64,000 bases of DNA from Planctomycetaceae bacterium (lineage in GTDB: Bacteria; Planctomycetota; Planctomycetia; Planctomycetales; Planctomycetaceae). The position numbers and the translations under genes were made by a program. The stretch spans positions 18,092 through 82,091 of the forward strand of contig PBSL01000037.1 of assembly GCA_002726205.1 (NCBI GenBank), given 5' to 3'. Below are positions 45,987 to 54,197 of this stretch, in pieces. How positions within the stretch are numbered: the stretch's first letter is position 1; each line of letters opens with the position of its first letter. The notes under the pieces were generated by a model. The model saw nothing but the letters and a program-made list of their open reading frames with translations. It did no database searches and had not been told where the DNA came from.

Positions 45987-48080
45987 ATGTTCTGCCAACG
46001 CGTCGGCCAGACCACCCTGGCCATCCTGATCGGTCTCTGCTTTCCCGCCGCGGCCGGGGCCCAGTACCCGATGCTGATGAGCCTCAAGCCGGCCGCCGCC
46101 CAGGTGGGCCAGGCCTCCGAGCACACCATCACCTCGCGATACAACCTCTACGGGGCCTACCAGGTGCTGGTCAGCGGCCAGGGCGTCACCGCCGAGGTGA
46201 TCCCCGTCCCCAAGCCCAAGGATGGCAAAACACCAAACCTGACGTCACTGAAACTTCGCTTCACCATCGCCGCCGATGCCTTGCCGGGAGTCCGGGACTT
46301 TCGCCTGGCCACCCCACGGGGTGCCAGCACCGTCGGCCAGATCGTGATCGTCCGTGACAAGGTGACCATCGAGACCGGCAGCAACAACACCGCCGAAAAG
46401 GCCCAGGCCGTCACCCTGCCGACAACGCTGTGTGGTGCCGTCGAGGGTGCCGAGGACGTCGACGTCTTCCGGTTCAAGGCCAAGAAGGGGCAACCACTCT
46501 CCTTCCATGTCCGCTCGCAACGCCTGCAGGATCGCATCCACGACCTGCAAAGCCACATCGATCCTATCCTCACACTCAGGACGGCCGGCGGAACGACCCT
46601 GGCCGCCTCGGACAACTACTTCTTCGCCGACCCGTTCCTGGCAACAACGGCACCGGCCGACGGAGATTACCTGCTGGAAATCCGTGATGTCCGCTTCAAG
46701 GGCAACGGTTACTGGCAATACGTCATCGAATCACACGGTCGCCCCTTCATCGAAACCGTGTACCCCCTGGCCGTGGCCCGTGGCAAGGATGTCCCGGTTG
46801 TCCCGATTGGCCACCACGTGGCCGTGGGCAGCCAGGCCCGGTTGAACCTGCCGGCCGATACCACCGCGGGATTCAAGACCCTGCAACTCCGACTGGGTCC
46901 GTCGTCGACGAACCCCGTCCAGGTTGTCGTCAGCAGCCTGCCAACAACCGTCGAAACGCCGCAGGAAAACAACGACCTCAAATCGGCGCAGACGATCACC
47001 CTGCCCTCGACACTCAGTGGTCGCATCGAAGCCGATTCGGATCTGGACTGCTTCGCCTTCCAGGCCAAGAAGGGAGAAAAGTACACCTTCGAGGTCATGG
47101 CCCGCCGGGCCGGCAGCGCGCTCGACCCCCACCTGAGAATTCTCGATGGCAAGGGCAAGCAACTCTCGCTCAACGACGATCACAATCGATTGAAGCGGCT
47201 CACCCAGGATTCCCGGATCGAGAACTTCAGCGTGCCGGCTGACGGCAAGTACATTGTCGAGATCCGCGACGTGCACCTGAGAGGTGGCCGACGCTATGTC
47301 TACGCGATCCGAACAACGCGGGCCACGCCGTACTTCGAGATCCTGCTCGACACCGACAAGACCCAGCTTTCCCCCGGGACCAACGGCGTGATCTTTGTTC
47401 GTGCCGAACGGCACAACGGATTTTCCGGAGGTATCTCGCTGGCCGCCACCGGGCTACCGGCGGGTGTCACCGCTCACGGTGGACGGATTCTCCCCGACGG
47501 GCAGGACGGCTGCATGATTCTCACCACCGCGGCCGACGCCAAGCCGTCGATCGCCAACATCACGGTGACCGGAACCGAGATCCAGACCGCCAAGTCGCCG
47601 GCCGGCCCGCCATTAACCCACGTCGCCCGATCGATGCAGGAAACCTACATGCCCGGGGGAGGTCGAAATCACTGGCCGGTCGAGGCGCACGCCGTCAATG
47701 TCGGTGGCCCGTCAGACCTGCGATCGGTCACGCTCAGCACCCAGGCGGTGACACTCAAGCCCGGCGGCTCGGCAACGATCGATGTCAGTTTTCAGCGTGC
47801 CCCCGGATTCACCAAGAACGTGACGCTCGACATGCTCTTCCGGCACCTCAGTACCGTCTACGGCAATTCACTGCCCAAGGGCGTCTCGATCGATTCCACT
47901 GCAAGCAAGACACTGATTACCGGCAAGGAGTCCAAGGGCAAGATCGTTCTCAAGGCCGCCAAGGACGCTCCGCCGGTCGAAAAACAACAAGCCTCGATCA
48001 TGGCAAACGTCTCGATCAACTTCGTCATGAAAGCCACCTACAGCGGCCTGCCGGTGCTGATCACCGTCGCCAAGCCCTGA
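45987..48080 (+). CDS. Exported protein with two PPC-type domains
   Basis: A 697-residue protein with a signal peptide ending near AAAGAQ. It contains two PPC-like domains: residues about 130-250 (NTAEKAQAVTLPTTLCGAVEGAEDVDVFRFKAKKGQPLSFHV) and 325-440 (ENNDLKSAQTITLPSTLSGRIEADSDLDCFAFQAKKGEKYTFEV). Each continues DGDYLLEIRDVRF or DGKYIVEIRDVHL. The rest is Ig-like. PPC domains are found on secreted proteases and carbohydrate proteins and bind polymers or calcium. It starts 18 bases after the DUF1549/DUF1553 gene, so these form one operon. Its function with them is unknown. Confidence 0.85.
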   Translation: MFCQRVGQTTLAILIGLCFPAAAGAQYPMLMSLKPAAAQVGQASEHTITSRYNLYGAYQVLVSGQGVTAEVIPVPKPKDGKTPNLTSLKLRFTIAADALPGVRDFRLATPRGASTVGQIVIVRDKVTIETGSNNTAEKAQAVTLPTTLCGAVEGAEDVDVFRFKAKKGQPLSFHVRSQRLQDRIHDLQSHIDPILTLRTAGGTTLAASDNYFFADPFLATTAPADGDYLLEIRDVRFKGNGYWQYVIESHGRPFIETVYPLAVARGKDVPVVPIGHHVAVGSQARLNLPADTTAGFKTLQLRLGPSSTNPVQVVVSSLPTTVETPQENNDLKSAQTITLPSTLSGRIEADSDLDCFAFQAKKGEKYTFEVMARRAGSALDPHLRILDGKGKQLSLNDDHNRLKRLTQDSRIENFSVPADGKYIVEIRDVHLRGGRRYVYAIRTTRATPYFEILLDTDKTQLSPGTNGVIFVRAERHNGFSGGISLAATGLPAGVTAHGGRILPDGQDGCMILTTAADAKPSIANITVTGTEIQTAKSPAGPPLTHVARSMQETYMPGGGRNHWPVEAHAVNVGGPSDLRSVTLSTQAVTLKPGGSATIDVSFQRAPGFTKNVTLDMLFRHLSTVYGNSLPKGVSIDSTASKTLITGKESKGKIVLKAAKDAPPVEKQQASIMANVSINFVMKATYSGLPVLITVAKP

Positions 48081-48109
48081 AGGCGACTGCGGATCCAGGT
48101 GTCGATGGC

Positions 48110-48124
48110 CTTTTCCGGGAAAAG
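48110..48124. promoter_or_regulatory. 15-bp palindrome upstream of nucleotide-sugar dehydrogenase
   Basis: CTTTTCCGGGAAAAG is a perfect palindrome with one central base, 29 bases after the PPC gene stop. As RNA it would be a 6-bp stem with a 3-base loop. It could be an operator or a weak transcription end. Confidence 0.35.
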
Positions 48125-48160
48125 TACCGACGCCGTTTTTGCTTCTGCTATGATCCCGTC

Positions 48161-48175
48161 GCCGGGAATCCCGGC
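48161..48175. promoter_or_regulatory. Second 15-bp palindrome upstream of nucleotide-sugar dehydrogenase
   Basis: GCCGGGAATCCCGGC is a perfect palindrome 51 bases (centre to centre) from the one at 48110-48124 and 35 bases before the GTG at 48211. A TATGAT hexamer lies between them at 48149-48154. The layout suggests an operator around a promoter, but no clear -35 is visible. Confidence 0.35.
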
Positions 48176-48210
48176 CGCCAACCAACCCGGCACCAGAAGA
48201 TGGGAGTCCC

Positions 48211-49530
48211 GTGCACCAGCAGCTTCACGATTCCATTCTCAACAAGTCCGCCAGGATCGGCATCGTCGGGCTCGGATACGTCGGACTCCCCCTGGCCAGC
48301 GCCTTCATCGATGCCGGTTTCCGGGTCCTCGGCTTTGACGTCGACCAGGCCAAGGTGGACCAACTGGCCGCCGGGAACAGCTACATCAAGCACATCACGG
48401 CCGAGACGATTGCCGGCTGGCTCGCCGGTTCACAGTTCGAGGCGACCAGCGAACTGTCACGGATGGGTGAAGCCGACGTACTGTTGATCTGTGTCCCCAC
48501 CCCGCTCTCCGACAGCCGCGACCCCGACCTGGCCTACGTCGTGGGAACCGCCCGGGCCATCGCCGCCTCGCTGAGGCCCGGACAACTTGTCGTGCTCGAG
48601 AGTACGACCTATCCGACCACGACCCGTGACGTCCTGCTGCCGGTGCTGGCCGACAGCGGGCTGGAAGTCGGCAGCGACTATTTCCTCGCCTACAGCCCCG
48701 AACGCGAGGACCCCGGCAACCCCAACTACTCGGCCGCCGGCATCCCGAAGGTCGTCGGGGGCATCGACGAGGCCAGCGGCCGCCTGGCCACCGCTCTCTA
48801 CGAACAGGCGATCGTCGAGGTGGTCCCCGTGGCCAGTCCCGAGGTGGCCGAAGCCTGCAAGATCCTGGAGAACACCTACCGCGCGGTCAACATCGCGCTG
48901 GTCAATGAACTGAAGACCCTGTTTGACCGGATGGAAATCGACATCTGGGACGTGATCGACGCGGCCAAGACCAAGCCGTTTGGATTCCAGGCCTTTTACC
49001 CGGGACCGGGCCTGGGCGGACACTGCATCCCGATCGACCCCTTCTACCTGGCCTGGCTCGCCCGCCAACAGGGCATGACCACCCGTTTCATCGAGCTTGC
49101 CGGAGAAATCAATTCGAAGATGCCCGAGTACGTCATCTCCCGATTGACGGAGTTCTTCGATGATCTTGGAAAATCGCTGCAAGGCAGCCGGGTCTGCCTG
49201 CTGGGAATCGCCTACAAGAAAGACGTCGATGACCCTCGCGAAAGCCCCTCGTTTGTCCTGATCGATCTGCTGCAGAAACGAGGCGTCGAGTTGACCTACA
49301 ATGACCCACACGTCCCCGTGTTGCCGCGGATGCGACATCACGACGTGCCGGATCTTGTCAGCAGCGAATTGACTCCCGAGTTTCTCGCCGCCCAGGACTG
49401 CATCCTGATCGCAACCGATCACTCGGCCTACGACTACGACGAAATCGTCCGCCACGCCAGCCTGATCGTCGACACCCGCAATGCCACCCGCCACGTCACC
49501 GAGGGCCGGGAGAAGATTCGCAAGGCCTGA
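48211..49530 (+). CDS. Nucleotide-sugar dehydrogenase (WecC/UDP-sugar 6-dehydrogenase)
   Basis: A 439-residue protein. The N-terminal Rossmann motif is IGIVGLGYVGLPLASAF, followed by VLLICVPTPLSDSRDPDL and VVLESTTYPTTTRDVLLP. The catalytic Cys is C272 in GGHCIPIDPFYLAW, and the C-terminal NAD/sugar segment starts GIAYKKDVDDPRESP. Most relatives with this SDPDL-type segment oxidise UDP-ManNAc or UDP-Glc/GlcNAc to uronic acids for surface polysaccharide. Start GTG at 48211 has GGGAG upstream. PhyH follows 63 bases later. It may work with the DegT aminotransferase at 24776. Confidence 0.9.
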   Translation: MHQQLHDSILNKSARIGIVGLGYVGLPLASAFIDAGFRVLGFDVDQAKVDQLAAGNSYIKHITAETIAGWLAGSQFEATSELSRMGEADVLLICVPTPLSDSRDPDLAYVVGTARAIAASLRPGQLVVLESTTYPTTTRDVLLPVLADSGLEVGSDYFLAYSPEREDPGNPNYSAAGIPKVVGGIDEASGRLATALYEQAIVEVVPVASPEVAEACKILENTYRAVNIALVNELKTLFDRMEIDIWDVIDAAKTKPFGFQAFYPGPGLGGHCIPIDPFYLAWLARQQGMTTRFIELAGEINSKMPEYVISRLTEFFDDLGKSLQGSRVCLLGIAYKKDVDDPRESPSFVLIDLLQKRGVELTYNDPHVPVLPRMRHHDVPDLVSSELTPEFLAAQDCILIATDHSAYDYDEIVRHASLIVDTRNATRHVTEGREKIRKA

Positions 49531-49593
49531 TTCCAGCCCGAAGGATTCGGCCGGCTCCGGGTATCGCCGAGTTTTCCCAGGAAGATCCCACCG

Positions 49594-50367
49594 ATGGACA
49601 ACGACCTGATGCGGCAATGGGACCGGGATGGGTTTTTCGTGACCCGGAACCTGCTGTCTGCCGACGAGGTGGAATTGCTTGGGCGGATCGCCCGTGCCGA
49701 TACCGGCTTGCGAGACGACGCATCGGTTCGAAGCGATGGCGAGGGCCGCGCGGTCTCGCTGCGTGTCCGCAATGATCCCAGCGACGACATCTACGGCACG
49801 ATCAGCCGCAGCCGTCGGATCGTCTCGGTGATGGAACAGCTGCTCGGCGGCGAGGTGTATCACTACCATCACAAGCTGATCTTCAAGGACCAGCAGAGCG
49901 GGGGCGCGTGGGTCTGGCACCAGGATTACGGTTACTGGTACGACTACGCCTGCCTGGCCCCTCTGCTGGCCAGTTGCATGATCGCCATCGATCCTGCCAC
50001 CCGGGCCAACGGTTGTCTCAAGGTCCTGTCGGGTTCACACCGGATGGGGAGAATCGACCATGGCCCTGTCGGAGACCAGACGGGCGCGGATCTCCAACGC
50101 GTGGCCGCCATCCAGGAACGACTCGAGACGGTTCACGTCGAGCTGGATCCCGGTGATGCGGTGTTTTTTCACTGCAACCTGCTGCACCGCTCGGATGCCA
50201 ACACGACCCCCGACCCTCGCTGGACCCTGATCTGCTGCTACAACGCGGCACGCAACAACCCGTACCGCGAAATCCGCCACCCGCAGTACACGCCACTCAA
50301 GATCGCCGACGACTCGCTGGTACTCGATGTCGGAGAGCAGCACTGGTCACGGTTGGCAACGTCGTGA
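49594..50367 (+). CDS. Phytanoyl-CoA dioxygenase (PhyH) family protein
   Basis: A 257-residue Fe(II)/2-oxoglutarate dioxygenase. The metal ligands are H109-x-D111 (VWHQDYGYWYDYA) and H198 (NLLHRSDAN), with R209 in a position to bind the 2-oxoglutarate carboxylate. NGCLKVLSGSHRMG is a family motif. PhyH members hydroxylate small molecules, including ectoine, halogenated compounds and acyl-CoA, so the substrate is open. It overlaps queG by GTGA and follows the nucleotide-sugar dehydrogenase. Confidence 0.87.
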   Translation: MDNDLMRQWDRDGFFVTRNLLSADEVELLGRIARADTGLRDDASVRSDGEGRAVSLRVRNDPSDDIYGTISRSRRIVSVMEQLLGGEVYHYHHKLIFKDQQSGGAWVWHQDYGYWYDYACLAPLLASCMIAIDPATRANGCLKVLSGSHRMGRIDHGPVGDQTGADLQRVAAIQERLETVHVELDPGDAVFFHCNLLHRSDANTTPDPRWTLICCYNAARNNPYREIRHPQYTPLKIADDSLVLDVGEQHWSRLATS

Positions 50368-51560
50368 CTCGCTCCGCCGACAGCGACCGTTCGACGGTCT
50401 CGCAGCAAATTCGTGACGAAGCCCGGCGAATCGGATTTGAATCCGTTGGCATCGCAGCCGCCGGGCGACCACAGAGCCTCGATCACTTTCTCGACTGGCT
50501 CCGATCCGGCTACGACGGCACGATGGGTTACCTGTCGAGACGCCGCCAGGCCTACCAGCACCCTCGCGGTGTCCTGCCGACCGCGGCCAGCCTGGTCATG
50601 CTGGGAATGACCTACCGCGCGGCCGACGAACCGGCGATCGGCCCGTTGTCGGCGACACGGGCCGACGGGACCCGCCTTGCCGTCCCCGCACGGGTTTCCC
50701 GCTATGCCAGCGGACCCGGCGATTACCACGACCTGCTTCGCGAACGCCTGTCCAGCCTGGCCGACTTCGTCCACGACCGGCTGCCCGGCTGCCAGACCCG
50801 GGGCATCGTCGATACCGCCCCGTTGCTCGAACGCGACTTCGCCCGCCAGGCCGGCCTCGGCTGGTTCGGCAAGAACACGATGCTGCTCAGCCGGCAACAC
50901 GGCAGCTGGTTCTTCCTGGCCGCACTGCTGGTCGACCAGCCCCTCGACGCCGACACGCCCCGGACAGACCACTGCGGCACCTGCACCGCCTGCCTGGATG
51001 CGTGCCCGACCGATGCCTTCACCCAGCCGTATGTCCTGGACGCGCGTCGCTGCATCAGCTACCTGACGATCGAGTTGCGCGGCGAGGTGATCCCGCCGTC
51101 GCTGCGGCAGCCGATGGGCGACTGGCTGTTCGGCTGCGACATCTGCCAGGAGGTCTGCCCATGGAACCGCCAGGCCCCGCCGACAACCGAAGCAACATTT
51201 TCCCCCAGCGATGATCTTGCGCCCGCCGATGCCATCGACCTGCTCGGACTCGACGCCGAAACCCATCAACGGCGATTCGGGTCGACACCACTGCAACGAC
51301 CAGGCCGCACCGGCCTGGTCCGCAACGCGGCCATCGTGACCGGCAACGCCGGAAATGCCGACGCGATCCAACCGCTGGTTGACCTGCTGGTCGATCCCGA
51401 CCCCGTGATTCGCGCGACGGCCGCCTGGGCCCTGGGACGAATCGGGAAAGACGATGCCGTGGTCGCATTGCAGCATCGGCTGTCGGTCGAGAACAATAGC
51501 GAGGTCAGAAACGAAATCGATGCAGCCCTCGAGGCTGCCCTGCCGGGGAGAGTGTGCTGA
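50364..51560 (+). CDS. queG: Epoxyqueuosine reductase QueG
   Basis: A 398-residue cobalamin-dependent enzyme that makes queuosine from epoxyqueuosine in tRNA. Two [4Fe-4S] motifs are seen: C204-GT-C207-TA-C210-LDA-C214-P and C258-DI-C261-QEV-C265-P. The core residues DTAPLLERDFARQAGLGWFGKNTMLL match QueG. A C-terminal HEAT-like module (about 320-390, NAAIVTGNAGNADAIQPLVDLLVDPDPVIRATAAWALG) is usual for long QueG forms. The start GTG overlaps PhyH, and the stop overlaps dapB (TGATG). Confidence 0.95.
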   Translation: MTRSADSDRSTVSQQIRDEARRIGFESVGIAAAGRPQSLDHFLDWLRSGYDGTMGYLSRRRQAYQHPRGVLPTAASLVMLGMTYRAADEPAIGPLSATRADGTRLAVPARVSRYASGPGDYHDLLRERLSSLADFVHDRLPGCQTRGIVDTAPLLERDFARQAGLGWFGKNTMLLSRQHGSWFFLAALLVDQPLDADTPRTDHCGTCTACLDACPTDAFTQPYVLDARRCISYLTIELRGEVIPPSLRQPMGDWLFGCDICQEVCPWNRQAPPTTEATFSPSDDLAPADAIDLLGLDAETHQRRFGSTPLQRPGRTGLVRNAAIVTGNAGNADAIQPLVDLLVDPDPVIRATAAWALGRIGKDDAVVALQHRLSVENNSEVRNEIDAALEAALPGRVC

Positions 51561-52360
51561 TGACGGACACGGCGAGAATCGCGATCAATGGAGCCGGCGG
51601 GCGGATGGGACGACGGATTGTCGCCCTGGCACACGCCGATCCCGCGCTGGCGGTGACCGCTGCCATCGATGCCGAGGCCAGTGGGCTGGTTGGCCAGGAC
51701 GCCGGAGAACTTGCCGGCATCGGCACGATCGACGTCGCCGTCTCGGCATCGCTCCCGGAGAACGTGGATCTCGTCGTCGATTTTTCGACCCCCGAGGGCC
51801 TGGTGGCAATCGCCGAAGTCTGCCGCGAACGGGGCATCGGGCTGGTGGCTGCCACCACCGGGCTGGAACCCCCGCAGCAGGCCGTGATCGATGCGGTCGC
51901 CGAGGTCGCGCCGCTGATCGTTGCGCCAAATATGAGCCTGGCGGTCAACCTGACCATGAAACTCGCCGCCGACGCGGCCCGGGCCCTGAAATCGGCACCC
52001 GAGGGCGTTGACGTCGAGATTGTTGAACGCCACCACCGATTCAAGCAAGACAGCCCCAGCGGCACGGCACTGAAATTCGGAGAACTGATCGCCGCCGAAC
52101 TGCAGCAAACCCGGCACGTCCACGGTCGCCAGGGCCGCGTCGGAGAACGACCGCAGGACGAGATCGGTTATCACGCGCTGCGAACCGGGGACAACGTCGG
52201 CGAACACACGATTGTCTTCGGGATGATCGGCGAGACCATCGACCTGACCGTTCGTGGCCAGACCCGCGACAGTTATGCCTACGGCGCGATCGCCGCCGCG
52301 AAATTCCTGACCGGCAAGGACCCCGGCAGCTACACGATGAACGACGTGCTCGGCCTCTGA
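51560..52360 (+). CDS. dapB: 4-hydroxy-tetrahydrodipicolinate reductase DapB
   Basis: A 266-residue enzyme. The N-terminal nucleotide motif is IAINGAGGRMGRRIV. The catalytic E-x-x-H-H-x-x-K-x-D-x-P-S-G-T segment is VERHHRFKQDSPSGTA (H158, H159, K162). DFSTPEG and APNMSLAVN are also typical. It reduces HTPA to tetrahydrodipicolinate in lysine/diaminopimelate synthesis, feeding the peptidoglycan made by PBP2. The ATG at 51560 shares bases with the queG TGA; a GTG at 51554 is less likely. Confidence 0.96.
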   Translation: MTDTARIAINGAGGRMGRRIVALAHADPALAVTAAIDAEASGLVGQDAGELAGIGTIDVAVSASLPENVDLVVDFSTPEGLVAIAEVCRERGIGLVAATTGLEPPQQAVIDAVAEVAPLIVAPNMSLAVNLTMKLAADAARALKSAPEGVDVEIVERHHRFKQDSPSGTALKFGELIAAELQQTRHVHGRQGRVGERPQDEIGYHALRTGDNVGEHTIVFGMIGETIDLTVRGQTRDSYAYGAIAAAKFLTGKDPGSYTMNDVLGL

Positions 52361-52478
52361 CCTAACCGCTACAATCGGCCCAATCCCGAGATTCCGCAAA
52401 ACCCTCAAGACCCGACCCTCGCCGAACCGATCTCGATGGCGGGGGAACAGGTTGGCACACGGGTGGGAGTCTGCGGCG

Positions 52479-53315
52479 ATGTACGAGACCTACTGGGGGT
52501 TGTCGCGACCCCCGTTTCCCGCCGCGATCGAACCCGACGCTTTCGTCGGCTGCCTGCCCCACCAGACGGCACTGTTGAAGTTGCGGTACTGTGTCGAGTC
52601 GCGGCTGGGAGCGGCAGCATTGACCGGTGACATCGGGTCGGGCAAGACAACCCTCGCCATGCAGTTGGCCCGGGAACTGCCCGAGCCGTTTGGCCCCTTC
52701 ATTCACGTCGTGTTCCCGCGAATGGGCCCCGCCGAGTTGATGGCCTGGCTGGCCGTTGAACTGGGAGCCGACGAGCAGTTGCTCGAGCAATCCGGAGCGG
52801 GCGTCGAATCGGTCCTGCGACCGCTGCAGGACCAGTTGGCCGCCTGGACGGCTCGCGGCCGACACCCGGTCCTGCTGATCGACGAGGCTCACCTGCTGGA
52901 CAACTCCCGGGTTCTCGAAACACTCACCCTGCTGCTGAACTTCCGTACCCCCCCGGGAATCGACTTCACGCTGCTGCTGGTCGGCCAGACGGCACTCTCG
53001 GGAATCCTGACCCGCGTCCCTCACCTGGGCAACCGCCTGGCCCTGTCGGCGCAGCTGCGACCGCTCTCGCATGATGAAACCGTCGACTATGTCTCGGCAC
53101 GGCTGGCGGCGGCCGGTTGTGATCGCGAACCCTTTGCCGCCGATGCCCTCGCCACCATTCACACGCTCTCGGGAGGACTGCCGCGGACGATTCACCGGCT
53201 GTGCGACCTGTCACTGCTGGTGGGTTACGCCGACGGACTCGACCCGATTCGCGGCAGCCACGTTCACGAGGTTGCCATCGAACTGCCACAGGCCTCCCTG
53301 GCCCGGGCCTGCTGA
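52479..53315 (+). CDS. ExeA/GspA-type AAA ATPase
   Basis: A 278-residue ATPase with the ExeA start MYETYWGLSRPPF, Walker A GDIGSGKTT (50-58), Walker B LLIDEAHLL (D135-E136) and a sensor-like LLLVGQTAL. Related proteins, the ATPase domains of ExeA/GspA, help assemble type II secretion secretins in the outer membrane. The peptidoglycan-binding C-terminal domain of ExeA is missing, and no gsp genes are nearby. Other roles, such as transposition-helper ATPase, are conceivable. The ATG at 52479 has GGGAG upstream; a TTG at 52452 is less likely. It converges with the next gene. Confidence 0.8.
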   Translation: MYETYWGLSRPPFPAAIEPDAFVGCLPHQTALLKLRYCVESRLGAAALTGDIGSGKTTLAMQLARELPEPFGPFIHVVFPRMGPAELMAWLAVELGADEQLLEQSGAGVESVLRPLQDQLAAWTARGRHPVLLIDEAHLLDNSRVLETLTLLLNFRTPPGIDFTLLLVGQTALSGILTRVPHLGNRLALSAQLRPLSHDETVDYVSARLAAAGCDREPFAADALATIHTLSGGLPRTIHRLCDLSLLVGYADGLDPIRGSHVHEVAIELPQASLARAC

Positions 53316-53348
53316 TCCGGTGGCTTCGAACCGGAAACCACCGAAAAC

Positions 53349-54029
53349 TCACGCCGCGGTGGCCAGCTCGTAGAGCATCGCGTTGCCCTGCTTGCCGACC
53401 ACTTCGGCGGCACCGCATCGCCTGAGACAGTAGGCGACTTTTCGGGCCAGCCCGCGGTTGATTCCGGCCGCGGTCGCCAGGTCGGCCGTCGTGAACGGCT
53501 CGGATCGCGCCGGCGGCCTGATCGATTCGGGCAGCATCGCCACCAGGTCGTCGACGGTTCGTAGCATTTCCCGACCCGTCACCTCGGCCAGCAACCGGTC
53601 CTCGACGATGTAACCCCGGCAGACCCGCCGCTTGCGTTCGGCCGGCAACCGGTACTCCTCCTGCAACGTCAGCAGGACTTCCAGTTCCAGGCGGGGATGG
53701 GGGAAGACGTCGACAAAGTGAACGAGGTCGTCGAAGAGGCTCCAGAGAGTCTGTTTCTTGGGACTGAGCCGCTTGGAGACGACCGGGCCATCAGGAACGT
53801 CCCGCTTCAGCAACTGCTTGCGGACGGCCAGCGGCTTGACGACCAGCACGTCGTGAGACTTCACCAGGCGACGGATCTTGTTGCGAATGGCTCCCAGCGA
53901 ACCGTACTGGATCTCGATCAGCCGTTTCCCGTCGACGGCATCGATGCGGTAGCCGTCGACCCGGACCTCGTGCTGTTGCGGATCGGTCACGTAAAGTGAC
54001 TTCAACTGGCGGTGGATGCTGTGTTCCAT
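53349..54029 (-). CDS. Conserved unknown, possible PD-(D/E)xK-like and winged-helix protein
   Basis: A 226-residue protein. Residues 20-42 read HEVRVDGYRIDAVDGKRLIEIQY, an arrangement like the D...ExK core of restriction-type nucleases with Gln in place of Lys (E39-x-Q41). It continues GSLGAIRNKIRRLVKSHDVLVVKPL, with K51 on a helix. Residues about 165-226 (PFTTADLATAAGINRGLARKVAYCLRRCGAAEVVG) look like a winged helix-turn-helix. I recognise no named family; the nuclease reading is speculative. It has no signal peptide and stands alone between convergent and divergent genes. Confidence 0.5.
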   Translation of the reverse strand: MEHSIHRQLKSLYVTDPQQHEVRVDGYRIDAVDGKRLIEIQYGSLGAIRNKIRRLVKSHDVLVVKPLAVRKQLLKRDVPDGPVVSKRLSPKKQTLWSLFDDLVHFVDVFPHPRLELEVLLTLQEEYRLPAERKRRVCRGYIVEDRLLAEVTGREMLRTVDDLVAMLPESIRPPARSEPFTTADLATAAGINRGLARKVAYCLRRCGAAEVVGKQGNAMLYELATAA

Positions 54030-54197
54030 GCACGCTCGGCAAATCGGGACGGCGCGGCGGAATGGTAGAAACCGACCGTCGGGGATGTCCAGACGAATGC
54101 CCTCATGCCTTGAAACGCTTGTCGCACGGGCAAGATGTCGGCATCATCAACTGCGATCATCTCTCGTCGCACCTCTTCAACTTCCGCGGAGCTGTCC

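Noticed and set aside
53318..53343. Hairpin (CGGTGG...CCACCG) between the ExeA-type gene and the unknown minus-strand gene
   Set aside because: The stem is short with a mismatch and no T-run follows on either strand, so it is not convincing as a terminator.
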